DNA of 64,000 nt from Nannocystis exedens (GCF_002343915.1 NZ_NETK01000001.1:7144001-7208000); one strand, 5' to 3'; shown: positions 29,825 through 38,533, counted from the stretch's first letter. The notes: generated by a model not told the origin, from the sequence alone. A program made the numbers and translations.

Positions 29825-30844
29825 GTGAGCCCACGAGCGCCGCTAGCCCTCCTCCTGCTGGTCGCCTGCCCCGGCGAGCCGGCGACCTCGGCCACCGACT
29901 CCGACGCAGGTGAGAGTTCGACGGCGAGCACGACCTCTTCCGGCTCCAGCGGCGACGGCGCGAGCGGTTCGACCAGCGATGTGACGACGTCGACAGGGAC
30001 CAGCGGATCGCCGACCGAGGCGGCCACCGAGGTGACCGGCGGATCGACCACCGAAGATCCGGCCCTCGCGTGCAACGGCCACCCGGCCCTGTGCTCGCGC
30101 CGCTACGACGAGGTCGCCTATCCGTGCACGCACAACAGCTACTCGTCGCAGGACGCAGGGTTCACCCAGCTGGTCGCCAATCAGCGACGCACGGTCGCGG
30201 TCCAGCTCGCCGACGGGGTGCGCGCGCTGATGCTCGACGTCCGCCTCGACGACGGCGCGACGGCGCTGTGCCACGGGTCCTGCATGTACGGCAAGACGCC
30301 CCACGTCGAGGTGCTGGCCGACGTCGCCGCGTTCCTGGCCGACAACCCGCGCGAGGTCGTCACGATCCTCTACGAGGACTCCGCCGACGTCGAGGCGATC
30401 GCGGCCGACTACGCGGCGCTCGCCCTTGAGGACGAGGTGTTCGTGTACGAGGGCGGGCCGTTCCCGACGCTCGAGGAGATGATCGCCGCCGACACGCGCC
30501 TGGTCGTCACCGCCGAGCAAGGCGGGCCGCCGCCCGCCTGGTACCACCACCTGTGGGACGTCGCGTGGGACACGCCGTACTCGTACATGAGCCCCGACGA
30601 ATTCTCGTGCGCGCCGAACCGCGGCGACCCCGACAACCCGCTGTTCCTCGTCAACCACTGGGTCAACAGCGTGCTCGACCTGCCGAGCGAGATGAACGCG
30701 ATCGAGGTCAACACCTACGAGGTCCTGCACGCGCGCGTGGTCGAGTGCATGCAGGCGAGCGCCGATTTCCCCAACTTCGTCGCGGTCGACTACTACGAGC
30801 GCGGCGACCTGTTCGCGGTGGTCGACGCGATCAACGGGGTGTGA
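29825..30844 (+). CDS. PI-PLC-X-like lipoprotein
   Basis: A 339-residue exported lipoprotein (GTG 29825; signal ending LLLVAC) with a Ser/Thr/Gly linker to about residue 85. The catalytic domain resembles the phosphatidylinositol-specific phospholipase C X-box: CTHNSYSSQDAGF (first catalytic His), GVRALMLDVRLDDG, LCHGSCMYG (second His), then NPREVVTILYEDS. A barrel-like C-terminus ends in FAVVDAINGV. It would act outside the cell on phosphodiesters; substrate unproven. An in-frame ATG at 29789 would hide the lipobox. A fragment resembling its last codons recurs about 110 bp downstream. Confidence 0.82.
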   Translation: MSPRAPLALLLLVACPGEPATSATDSDAGESSTASTTSSGSSGDGASGSTSDVTTSTGTSGSPTEAATEVTGGSTTEDPALACNGHPALCSRRYDEVAYPCTHNSYSSQDAGFTQLVANQRRTVAVQLADGVRALMLDVRLDDGATALCHGSCMYGKTPHVEVLADVAAFLADNPREVVTILYEDSADVEAIAADYAALALEDEVFVYEGGPFPTLEEMIAADTRLVVTAEQGGPPPAWYHHLWDVAWDTPYSYMSPDEFSCAPNRGDPDNPLFLVNHWVNSVLDLPSEMNAIEVNTYEVLHARVVECMQASADFPNFVAVDYYERGDLFAVVDAINGV

Positions 30845-31197
30845 CGCGGCCTCGGGACCCCCCGGGTCAAGAAGCACCTCGGGCAGCGGGCCCCTGCGAT
30901 GAGGATGCCGACGAGCGGGTGACGACGTTCGCGGTCGTCGACGGGGTTTGAGCCGGGCCTTCGACCGGTCCGGCAGATGTCTCCGCCGACCCGAGCACCG
31001 TACCGTGGAGCAGTCGAGCGGTGAGATCATGTATGTCCTTAAAAACATGTTCAAACAAACATGTCCCCGAGGATACGATGGCGCGACGCCCGGCCTGGCG
31101 CCCGGCGTGAGCGACGCTCGCGCGCGCCGGCTCGCGCCGTCAATTCCCCTGATCCGGGGAATGGTCGCGCCTGCCGGCGCTGCGGTAGAGGGGGGCG
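30845..31197. other. intergenic region with 3'-end echo and repeat cluster
   Basis: No supported gene in 353 bases. It contains an echo of the PI-PLC-like 3' end at 30921-30951 (FAVVDGV-stop against FAVVDAINGV-stop) and a palindromic cluster at 31028-31071. The downstream gene has GAGGGGGG as a ribosome-binding site. Confidence 0.5.
31028..31071. repeat. CATGT palindromic repeat cluster
   Basis: CATGTATGTCC, TTAAAAACATGTTC and AAACATGTCCCCGAGG: three copies of the CATGT core in 44 bases, in an unusually A-rich patch for this genome. Confidence 0.6.
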
Positions 31198-32196
31198 ATG
31201 AAGCTGACGAGTTTTCTGACGAGCGCGCTGCTCGGTGGCCTGGTGTTCTTCGCGGCCGGGTCGGCGCTGGCCGCGGAGGCGAAGATCCCGATGGTGACCT
31301 TCCACAGCCCCTCCCGCGGCGACTACTTCACCACCAGTCAAACCAACTGGACCTGCTGGTATTTTAATAATTGCGCCCCCGGGACCCCGGACTTTCGCGG
31401 CGATTACGTCGCGGTGGGCATGCAGGGGCACATCTGGAACCCCGACAACCCGCAGCCCGCCAACACCACCCCGCTGTTTCACTGGTTCAGCGGGACCCGG
31501 GCCGACAACTTCCTCACCACCGACCCGGCGTGGGCGGGGTCGGTCGGCACGCTGAAGGACGGCTACGTCCTGTTCCGCATCGAGGGCTTCGTAGCCCAGA
31601 GCGGCTCGTCGGGGCTGGCGCTGAACAGCTACTGGAACGCGAGCGTCGCGGACAACGCCGCCCTCACCACCTGGCAGTACGTGAAGCCGGCGGGCTACGG
31701 CTGGTACCGCACGGAGGGGTACCTGCTCCCGCCGGACAACGCCACCTGTACGGGGACGCCGAACTTCACCGACCCGTCGTCGTGGCAGGCCCGCGCCAAC
31801 TACGTCGACAGCTGGGCGCAGCCGCAGGACTTCCTCGGCGGCGACCGAGTGATGTTCACCGCGCCGCAGGAGCAGTACACGATCGACTACTGGGGGCACC
31901 AGTACTCCACCCGCGGCCACATCGGCAGCTCCGCCCTCTCGGACTACCCCGCGCCGGGTCGACCCATCTACGCGCTGCTGGCCAGGGTCACCACCGGCCG
32001 GGCCTTCGTCGCCGGCGGCTGGTACGAGGCCGGCGTGTGGTTCCAGGCGCTCGGCAGCCAGCAGGACTGGAACGGCCCCTGCATCTTCTACGACGCCACC
32101 GGCGTGACCCCGGGCGCCCTCGAGACGCGGTTCAACGACCCGAACATCTCCGACAACAGCGGCGCGGCCAACGTGAAGATCCGCCAGTGGTGGTGA
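31198..32196 (+). CDS. secreted protein with DUF5648-like repeats
   Basis: A 332-residue Sec-exported protein. The signal peptide is cleaved after about residue 25 (SALAA). The mature part has tryptophan/tyrosine-rich units such as TPLFHWFSGTRADNFLTTDPAW...GYVLFRIEGFV and VTFHSPSRGDYFTTSQ. These resemble the short beta repeats of DUF5648-type proteins, often appended to secreted hydrolases. Six Cys could form disulfides. No catalytic motif is apparent. A strong SD (GAGGGG) precedes the ATG. Confidence 0.7.
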   Translation: MKLTSFLTSALLGGLVFFAAGSALAAEAKIPMVTFHSPSRGDYFTTSQTNWTCWYFNNCAPGTPDFRGDYVAVGMQGHIWNPDNPQPANTTPLFHWFSGTRADNFLTTDPAWAGSVGTLKDGYVLFRIEGFVAQSGSSGLALNSYWNASVADNAALTTWQYVKPAGYGWYRTEGYLLPPDNATCTGTPNFTDPSSWQARANYVDSWAQPQDFLGGDRVMFTAPQEQYTIDYWGHQYSTRGHIGSSALSDYPAPGRPIYALLARVTTGRAFVAGGWYEAGVWFQALGSQQDWNGPCIFYDATGVTPGALETRFNDPNISDNSGAANVKIRQWW

Positions 32197-32411
32197 GCAC
32201 GCTCGTGAGGCCGCATGCGGCGCAGCCGCGCCGGTGGCCCTCGCCGCACGACCTCTGGCCGCTCCCGGCGTCGGCGGACGCAGCAGGCGAGGCGGCCGGA
32301 GAGGTCGCGCGCGGGGCTGTTCGCGCCGCGCCCGGCGGTCGGCGCGGACGCGGTCGTCTCACGCGTCCGTGAGGACGGGTCCGGCGGCCGCCGGCGCGTC
32401 GTGCTGCTGCG

Positions 32412-32435
32412 GAACCTGTCTGTGAGGACAGGTTT
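32412..32435. repeat. CCTGTC-GGACAGG palindrome between convergent genes
   Basis: GAACCTGTCTGTGAGGACAGGTTT is a full palindromic member of the dispersed family (8-bp arms). It is 18 bases from the stop of the PEGA-like gene and could serve as a terminator. Confidence 0.65.
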
Positions 32436-32452
32436 CGTGCTGCGTTGGAGGA

Positions 32453-32848
32453 TCAGCCGTGGCGGACGGTGACCTGCAGGCTGCCGCCCTTGGGCACGGT
32501 GAGCACGCCCTCGGCGAGGATCTTCTGGCCGTCGCGGACCTGGATGTCGTGCTTGCCGGGGAGCAGCGACAGGTTGACGTTGGGGACGGTGCCGGCGTAG
32601 CGGCCGTTGACGAACACGCTGCCGCGGCCGCCGTCGATCTCGAACGCGACCTTGCAGGCGGGGCCCTTGCGCTTGGCCTTGAGCTGCTTGGCCGACAGCG
32701 AGGCGTCGGGCTCCCACTTGGCCTTGTCGTCGGACAGGCACACGCCGCTGGCGTCGGAGCAGGCGGCGGCGGCGCGGGCCGGCGCGGCGGCGCCGACGGC
32801 GAGGGCGAGGGCGAGGGCGGTCAGGACGGCGGGTGTACGGAAGGACAT
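32453..32848 (-). CDS. secreted PEGA-like protein
   Basis: A 131-residue exported protein. The signal peptide ends at about residue 26 (APARA). After a short Cys-containing region (CSDASGVCLSDDK) comes a PEGA-type beta domain: GSVFVNGRYAGTVPNVNLSLLPGKHDIQVRDG. PEGA domains sit on surface proteins and are thought to bind cell-wall or surface structures. It lies 38 bp downstream of the TPR-like membrane gene on the same strand, probably in one operon. Confidence 0.8.
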   Translation of the reverse strand: MSFRTPAVLTALALALAVGAAAPARAAAACSDASGVCLSDDKAKWEPDASLSAKQLKAKRKGPACKVAFEIDGGRGSVFVNGRYAGTVPNVNLSLLPGKHDIQVRDGQKILAEGVLTVPKGGSLQVTVRHG

Positions 32849-32886
32849 GGCCGATAGTTCCTGGTCGAAGGGGAATGTCCTGCGGG

Positions 32887-33807
32887 TCAGAAGCGACCGC
32901 CGAGGGTGAGGCCGCCGTAGCCGTAGCCGAGCGCGGGGGCGACGTGGACCCGCGCGGACTCGCTGGCGCCGTGCTCGGCCCGGTAGGCCTTGCGCTTCTT
33001 GACGCCGAGGGCGAGGAGGGCGATGCCGACGCCGAGGCCGACGGCGGCCACGCCGATGCCGGCGTAGGCGACCACGTTGGCGGTCTTGCCCCGCTTGTCG
33101 ATGTCGGCGAACTGGGCGTCGAAGTCGATGGCCGAGGGGTCGAGGGCGTCGACGTCCTTCTGCGCCTTGCTGCTGAGCGCGAGGCCGGCGCCGATCATCG
33201 CCAGGCCGCCGACGCCGACGACCGTCATCAGCGAGCCGCCGGCGATGAGGCCGCGACCGTCGCGCGGGGTGCCCTTCTCCTTCTTGGGCTCCTCGACCGG
33301 CGGCGGGGCCTCGACCGGCTTGTCGAGGTCGGCGATGGCCTTCTCGCTGTCCTCGATGACCTTCTTGCCGCGGGTGAGCTCGCGGTCGTACTCGCCGGCG
33401 TCGAGGTGCTGCCAGGCCGGGTCGCAGCGCGGGTCCTGCTGGAAGGCGGCGATGTCGATGCCGATCGAGGCGTGCTCGATGGCCTGCTCGAGCGCGGCCT
33501 TGTCGCGCTCGGCGACGCCCTCGGCGAGGTAAGCCTCGCCGGCGTCGATGAAGAGGAGCGGGTCGTTGGTCTTCTTGGCCTCGGTGCTGAGCAAGGAGGC
33601 CGCGCCGCCGGGGTCGCTGCTCAGCATCGGCTTGGCGCGATCTTGCACGGTCTTGCGCACGCCGGCGGCGCGGGCCGGCGTGACGTCCTCGGCGGCCAGC
33701 GCCGGGAGCGGCAACGTCGTGATCGGGAGCGTGACGGCGAGTAACGCCGCCGCGAGCTTCGGGACAGGCCTTGTCGCCGGGATCGAGTGCGCGATCATCC
33801 CGGGCAC
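32887..33807 (-). CDS. exported protein with helical repeat and two membrane helices
   Basis: A 306-residue protein. The signal peptide (residues about 18-38, LPLPALAAED) is followed by a helical, TPR-like region (DPLLFIDAGEAYLAEGVAERDKAALEQA...). A Pro/Glu/Lys linker (EAPPPVEEPKKEKG) follows, then two transmembrane helices (about 185-207 and 245-267) with a short acidic loop. It ends YGGLTLGGRF. First gene of a pair with the PEGA-like gene. This architecture is common in myxobacterial envelope proteins; function unknown. Confidence 0.75.
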   Translation of the reverse strand: MPGMIAHSIPATRPVPKLAAALLAVTLPITTLPLPALAAEDVTPARAAGVRKTVQDRAKPMLSSDPGGAASLLSTEAKKTNDPLLFIDAGEAYLAEGVAERDKAALEQAIEHASIGIDIAAFQQDPRCDPAWQHLDAGEYDRELTRGKKVIEDSEKAIADLDKPVEAPPPVEEPKKEKGTPRDGRGLIAGGSLMTVVGVGGLAMIGAGLALSSKAQKDVDALDPSAIDFDAQFADIDKRGKTANVVAYAGIGVAAVGLGVGIALLALGVKKRKAYRAEHGASESARVHVAPALGYGYGGLTLGGRF

Positions 33808-34022
33808 GGTACCAGGGCCGGCGGCGGAGGAAAACAGCGCGCCCCGGGCGCGAAACTCCGCTCCGCGCGGGGCCGCCGGAATGGTCGCCCGACGATCGCG
33901 GCGGGGTCTCCGTGCCGCAGTGCCTCGACCTGGCCCCGAGGCCCGCCCGCAGCCGGTCCGTGTTCGCGGGCCTGTCGCCCTCGGTCTTCCCTTGCGCGCG
34001 GTTTTGCGGCTACGGTGATCGG

Positions 34023-34358
34023 GTGACGACAGGCCGCCACGGAGTTCGCGAGTGGTTGGGCGCGGCGTTGCTGGGCGCGCTGCTCGGCGGTGCGTGCTAC
34101 GAAGGTCCGGGCCCGAAGGAGCCGCCGCCGGGCTCGCCCGGAGGCTTTTGCGCGCCCGGCGGGTTCTGCAACGAGCCGACGAGCGTGTGCGACCCCGACG
34201 GCGATTATTGCTACGACAAGTTCAACGTGTGCCGCGGGATCTTCTGCGGCGGGGCCGGCCAGTGCGTGCCCGTCGACGCCAAGCCGAGCTGCGTGTGCGA
34301 TCCCGGCTACACCAACGAGATGTACTCGCTCTACTGCGAGCCGATCACCTCGCTGTGA
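34023..34358 (+). CDS. small Cys-rich lipoprotein with EGF-like domain
   Basis: A 111-residue lipoprotein. GTG 34023 gives a signal ending LLGGAC. The mature part holds 11 further Cys in an EGF-like spacing, ending CVPVDAKPSCVCDPGYTNEMYSLYCEP. It is probably disulfide-bonded and surface exposed. It is divergent from the gene ending at 32887, with a 215-bp gap. Confidence 0.7.
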   Translation: MTTGRHGVREWLGAALLGALLGGACYEGPGPKEPPPGSPGGFCAPGGFCNEPTSVCDPDGDYCYDKFNVCRGIFCGGAGQCVPVDAKPSCVCDPGYTNEMYSLYCEPITSL

Positions 34359-34450
34359 CGGCGGCGCGCTCGCGCCGACGCGCGCGCGCGGCGTCGAGGT
34401 CGGCGAGGGAGTAGTGGCGGCGCCGCGGGCCGGCTATGCTCGCCCGGCCC

Positions 34451-36163
34451 ATGCGCTCGTTCGTGCATCGCCTGCTGACCCGCCCGCTGCGTCTGCCGGC
34501 CGTCCTCGGACCCAAACCGCAGCCGGGTGATCCGCAGATCTTCCGCTTCAACGGCGAGCGCGAGCAGATCATCGCCGAGGTGGTGCGGCGCACCGAGCAG
34601 CACTTCGCGGCCGACCCGAAGAAGCTGCTGTACGTGCTCAACGAGGCCGGTCACGCCGAGATCCGCCGGCTCGCGGCGCAAGGCGACGCCGAGGCCGACC
34701 AGGCGCTGGGCTCGTGGCGCCGGCTGGTCAAGCGGCTCGGCAAGATGTCCGACGAGGAGCGGGCCGAGAGCCTGCGATCGATCACCCGCGTCATGGCCGA
34801 AGACATCGCCGGCAACTTCGACCCCCGGGTGTACAAGCTGGCGACGCGCCTGGTCCCCGGCGTGCTGACGGCGGTGATGAACCCGATGGGCCTGCCGACC
34901 CAGCTGCTGTCCGGCGGCTTCAGTCAGCTCGACGCGCTGATCTCTGCCGAGGGTCCGCTCGACAAGCTGCGCCGGCTGGCCCAAAAGGGCACGCTGGTGC
35001 TGGTCCCGACCCACTCGTCGAACCTCGACTCGGTCGCGCTCGGCTACGTGCTGATGCGCGAGAACCTGCCGCCGGTGGTCTACGGCGCCGGCAAGAACCT
35101 GTTCAGTAACCCGCTGATCAGCTTCTTCATGCACAACCTCGGCGCCTACCGCGTCGACCGCCGGGTCTCGGCGCTCCTCTACAAGGAGGCGCTGAAGACC
35201 TACTCGTGCCTGATGATCGAGCGCGGCTATCACTCGCTGTTCTTCCCCGGCGGCACGCGCTCGCGCTCGGGGATGATCGAGCGGCGGCTCAAGCTCGGGC
35301 TGGCCGGCACCGCGGTCGAGGCGTTCTCGCGCAACCAATCGCGCGGGCTGCACCGCCCGGTGTTCTTCGTGCCGGCGACGCTGAACTACGCGCTGGTGCT
35401 CGAAGCCGAGACGCTGATCGAGGACCACCTCAAGGGCGCCGGCCAGGCCCGCTACATCATCGACGACGACGAGTTCTCGCGCGTCGACCGGATCTACGCG
35501 TTCATGACCAAGCTGGTCACGCTGCGCTCGGCGCTGGTGGTCCGCTTCGGCGACGCGATGGACCCGTTCTGCAACCCCGTCGACGACGAGGGCCGCTCGA
35601 TCGCGCCGTCGGGCCAGCCGGTCGACCCCGGCTCGTACGTCAGCCGCCGCGGCGTCCCGAGCATCGACCCGGCGCGGGACGCCGGCTACACCCGGGAGCT
35701 CGGCGACGCGATCGCCCGCGAGTATCAGCGCGAGACGGTGATCATCTGGACGCAGCTGGTCGCCCACGTGCTCTACCGCTACCTCGTGTGGGCGACGCCC
35801 GAGCTCGACCTGTTCAGTCGCCAGCGCCGGCGCGGCGAGGTGGCGATGCCGCGCGAGCAACTGGTGCGCGAGGTCGCCGAGGCGCGCGAGCGCCTGCTGC
35901 AGGCCGAGGCCGAGGGCCGGGTCCACGTCGGGCCGGTGCTGCGCTCGCAGTCGCCGGAGCGGATCGTGTCCGAGGCGCTGTCGGCGTGGCGCGACTACCA
36001 CACCAAGGTCGTCGCGCGCGAGGTCGGCGACGACGTGCTCATCGAAGATCCGAACCTGCTGCTGTTCTATCAGAACCGCCTGCTGCCGTGGGCCGAGGAG
36101 CTGGCGACCGAGGAGACGCTGGCCGCCGCGCGCAGCATCGTCAACCAGGGAGGCAAGGCATGA
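34451..36163 (+). CDS. PlsB-like acyltransferase
   Basis: A 570-residue phospholipid-type acyltransferase. The HxxxxD motif appears as THSSNLDSVALG (H188, D193); GAYRVDRRV fits motif II; FFPGGTRSRSG fits motif III of PlsB (GGRSRTG) rather than the FPEGTRS of PlsC; VFFVPATLNYALVLEAE fits motif IV. Helical N- and C-terminal regions flank the catalytic part, as in glycerol-3-phosphate acyltransferases. ATG 34451 is preferred; ATG 34436 is also possible. It overlaps the GpsA-like gene by ATGA, which suggests a glycerolipid pathway. Confidence 0.8.
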   Translation: MRSFVHRLLTRPLRLPAVLGPKPQPGDPQIFRFNGEREQIIAEVVRRTEQHFAADPKKLLYVLNEAGHAEIRRLAAQGDAEADQALGSWRRLVKRLGKMSDEERAESLRSITRVMAEDIAGNFDPRVYKLATRLVPGVLTAVMNPMGLPTQLLSGGFSQLDALISAEGPLDKLRRLAQKGTLVLVPTHSSNLDSVALGYVLMRENLPPVVYGAGKNLFSNPLISFFMHNLGAYRVDRRVSALLYKEALKTYSCLMIERGYHSLFFPGGTRSRSGMIERRLKLGLAGTAVEAFSRNQSRGLHRPVFFVPATLNYALVLEAETLIEDHLKGAGQARYIIDDDEFSRVDRIYAFMTKLVTLRSALVVRFGDAMDPFCNPVDDEGRSIAPSGQPVDPGSYVSRRGVPSIDPARDAGYTRELGDAIAREYQRETVIIWTQLVAHVLYRYLVWATPELDLFSRQRRRGEVAMPREQLVREVAEARERLLQAEAEGRVHVGPVLRSQSPERIVSEALSAWRDYHTKVVAREVGDDVLIEDPNLLLFYQNRLLPWAEELATEETLAAARSIVNQGGKA

Positions 36164-37101
36164 GCGCGCCGCCGGTCGGGATCATCGGAGGCGGGAACTT
36201 CGGCTGGGGCCTCGCGCACGCGGTCGAGCGGGCCGGGCGTCAGGCGCTGCTGTGGAGCCGCCGGCCGCAGCGCGCCGGCACCGAGCACATCGACCTGGTC
36301 TCGGGGCCAGCCGCGCTCGCCGAGGCCGAGCTGATCTTCTTCGCCGTGCCGTCGCCGTACGTCGCCAGCATCGCCCGCGAGCTCGGGGTGTACCTCGACG
36401 GCGGGCACTTTTTGGTCCACATCTCGCGCGGGGTGGTCGGCGACGACCTGCACGGGCTGACGCAGGTGCTGCGCAGCGAGACCCCGTGCCGTCGCGTCGG
36501 CGCGCTGGCCGGGCCGCTCGTGGCCGAGGCGCTGATCACCGGCGCGCCGAGCGGGGGCGTGGTCGCCAGCCGCTTCCCCGAGGTGCGGGCGGCGGTGCGC
36601 GAGGCGATCGGCGGGCCGGCGGTGCGGCTCTACAGCACCGACGACGTCACCGGGGCCGAGTTCGCGTCGACGGCGGTCGGCCTGTTCGCCACCGCGATCG
36701 GGTTCGCCCAGGGCCACGGGCTCGGGCCGGCGGCGCAGGCGATGCTGGCGACGCGGGCGATGGCCGAGGCGGCGCGGATCGGCGTGGCGCTCGGCGGCAA
36801 GCACGAGACGTTCATGGGCCTGGCCGGCTTCGGCGACCTGATGGCCGCGGTGGCCGGCGACGACCGGCCCGAGCTGGCGATCGGGCGGGCGATCGCGGAA
36901 AACCAGCCGCTCGAGGAGATCGGGTCGATCGGCGGCACCTACTTCGAGGGCCTCGAGAGCGCCGGCCGGATCGCCGCCTACACCCGCCGGGTCAAGCTGT
37001 ACGCGCCCGTGATCACGCTGTGCGCGGCCGCGTTCGCGCGCGAGATCCCGGCCGGCGAGGCCGTCGCCGCATTGATGTCCCGCGAGGCGGGCGAGGAGTG
37101 A
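36160..37101 (+). CDS. GpsA-like NAD(P)-dependent dehydrogenase, catalytic lysines replaced
   Basis: A 313-residue homologue of glycerol-3-phosphate dehydrogenase. The Rossmann motif GIIGGGNFGWGLA, LIFFAVPSPYV, GALAGPLVAEAL and TFMGLAGFGDLM align well with GpsA. At the two catalytic Lys sites, however, my by-eye alignment gives SRG (R90) in place of the TKG lysine and V173 in place of the ALKN lysine. It may use another substrate, or be a regulatory paralogue. It is coupled by an ATGA overlap to the PlsB-like gene, and the zinc-ribbon gene follows four bases later. Confidence 0.8.
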   Translation: MSAPPVGIIGGGNFGWGLAHAVERAGRQALLWSRRPQRAGTEHIDLVSGPAALAEAELIFFAVPSPYVASIARELGVYLDGGHFLVHISRGVVGDDLHGLTQVLRSETPCRRVGALAGPLVAEALITGAPSGGVVASRFPEVRAAVREAIGGPAVRLYSTDDVTGAEFASTAVGLFATAIGFAQGHGLGPAAQAMLATRAMAEAARIGVALGGKHETFMGLAGFGDLMAAVAGDDRPELAIGRAIAENQPLEEIGSIGGTYFEGLESAGRIAAYTRRVKLYAPVITLCAAAFAREIPAGEAVAALMSREAGEE

Positions 37102-37105
37102 CGTC

Positions 37106-37552
37106 ATGACTTTGCTGCCCCCGGTCCGATTGGTCCCCTGTTCCGCCTGCGGCGAGCTGCTGCAGGCCGGCTCCGGCCGCTGCCCGCACTGTGACGCGAA
37201 CCTGTCCGAAGGGGCAGGCACGTTCTTCCCCGCCGCCCTGCTGGTCTCCAGCCTGACCCTGAGCGGATGCCTGGTGAGCCCCCTCTACGGCGGGCCCGCG
37301 ACCGACTCGGACTCGTTCGAACCGCTCACCACCGGCACCAGCAGCGGGACCGCCGGCGACCCGAGCACGACGACCGACACGAGCACGGGCGAGACCACCG
37401 GCGCGCCGACCAGCGGGACGCCGACGACCGGCACGACCACGACGTCGACCGGCACGACCACCGACGAGACGACCGGCACGACCACCGACGAGCCCGAGAC
37501 CGGCACGTCGACCGCCGGCACCGACACCGGGGCGACGACCACCACCGGGTGA
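37106..37552 (+). CDS. zinc-ribbon protein with lipobox-like segment and Thr-rich tail
   Basis: A 148-residue protein. Residues 12-29 form a CxxC...CxxC zinc ribbon (CSACGELLQAGSGRCPHC). A hydrophobic stretch follows (FFPAALLVSSLTLSGC) ending in a lipobox-like LSGC, then about 95 residues of TTGTST-type low complexity. SD GAGGAG (37093-37098) lies seven bases before the ATG, inside the end of the GpsA-like gene. The ribbon before a lipobox is odd: the N-terminus would be cytoplasmic. A CCTGTCC-GGGCAGG repeat encodes LSEGAG between ribbon and hydrophobic segment. Confidence 0.65.
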   Translation: MTLLPPVRLVPCSACGELLQAGSGRCPHCDANLSEGAGTFFPAALLVSSLTLSGCLVSPLYGGPATDSDSFEPLTTGTSSGTAGDPSTTTDTSTGETTGAPTSGTPTTGTTTTSTGTTTDETTGTTTDEPETGTSTAGTDTGATTTTG

Positions 37553-37621
37553 ACGCGGCCGGGTCGGCCGGCGCGGCCGAGGCCGAGGCCGAGCCGCTGT
37601 ACGGCGTGGTCGACGGGAGCT

Positions 37622-37814
37622 GGCCTTGGGGGCATGTCCTGAAGGGCATGCCTGAAAATACAGGCGTGAAGGAGCATGTCTTTGAGGACAGGAACCTCGC
37701 TGCCCGCAGACCGGGGCCTGCGCGCGGCTTCCGGGGGTGACCGCGAGAGGTCGCCCGGCCGCGGGGTCGTCGCCGGCAGGAAGGTGAGGCGGCGGCGCCG
37801 TCTGGCGGCCGGGG
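37622..37814. repeat. tandem duplication, copy A, carrying palindromic repeats
   Basis: First copy of an imperfect direct repeat with a 207-bp period. It begins GGCCTTGGGGGCATGTCCTG and ends CTGGCGGCCGGGG. It holds GCATGTCCTGAAGGGCATG, CCTGAAAATACAGG and GCATGTCTTTGAGGACAGG. Confidence 0.75.
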
Positions 37815-37828
37815 CAGGGGTGGCCGGA

Positions 37829-38020
37829 GGCCTTGGGGGCATGTCCTGGAGGGCATGCTTGAAGGTGCAGGTTCGAAGGAGCATGTCGTCAGACCATGCG
37901 CCTCGCTGCGGCAGGCCGATGGCCTGCGCGCGGCTTGCCGAGGTGACCGCGAGGAGGTCCCCGGCGGGCGGGGTCGTCGCCGGCACGGAGGGAGGCGGCG
38001 CCGTTTTGGCGGCCGGCGAG
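37829..38020. repeat. tandem duplication, copy B
   Basis: Second copy, beginning GGCCTTGGGGGCATGTCCTG and ending TTTGGCGGCCGGCG, with GCATGTCCTGGAGGGCATG and GAGCATGTCGTCAGACCATG. The whole gap 37553-38080 shows no supported gene. Confidence 0.75.
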
Positions 38021-38080
38021 GCGCCGGGACGCGCTTGCTGCTCGGCCGGCGAGGCGCGCTGCCGGCCTGGGGCCGGGGCC

Positions 38081-38533
38081 TCAGGCGGTGGCCTCGCGGC
38101 GGAGGTCGCGGGCGCGGCGGCCGGCGTCGGCGACGATGAGGCCCTCGACCTCGCGGACGACGTGGGCGAGCAGCGGGCCGAGGGCGCGCTGGCGGCGGCG
38201 GACCAGCGACCACAGCAGGGCGGCGAGCGCGGGGACGTCGACGTCGGCGTCGCCGGAGACGCGGGCCAGCAGGTCGCGCAGGGGCCGGCCGCCGAGCTCG
38301 GCGAGCCAGGGCGCGAGGCGGTCGTCGAGGGTCGCGGTGACGTCCCGCCACAGCTGCTCGTCGCCGGCGAGGGCGTCGCCCAGCGCCGCGACCACGGCCG
38401 AGGGCCACAGCCGCTCGACCTCGCCGGCGCGCGCGAGCAGGCCGGCCGCCTCGCGCCGCGTCAGCGCCAGCGTCAGCACCAGCCGCAGCGCGCCGGCCTC
38501 GGGCGGCTCGCTGGCGGGGAAGCCGGCGGTCAC
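38081..38533 (-). CDS. hypothetical helical protein, third of a micro-operon
   Basis: A 150-residue cytoplasmic, Leu/Ala/Arg-rich all-helical protein (RLVLTLALTRREAAGLLARAGEVERLW...VPALAALLWSLVRRRQRALGPLLAHVV). Its start overlaps the stop of the preceding 75-residue gene by four bases, so translation is likely coupled. No recognisable domain. Confidence 0.65.
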   Translation of the reverse strand: MTAGFPASEPPEAGALRLVLTLALTRREAAGLLARAGEVERLWPSAVVAALGDALAGDEQLWRDVTATLDDRLAPWLAELGGRPLRDLLARVSGDADVDVPALAALLWSLVRRRQRALGPLLAHVVREVEGLIVADAGRRARDLRREATA

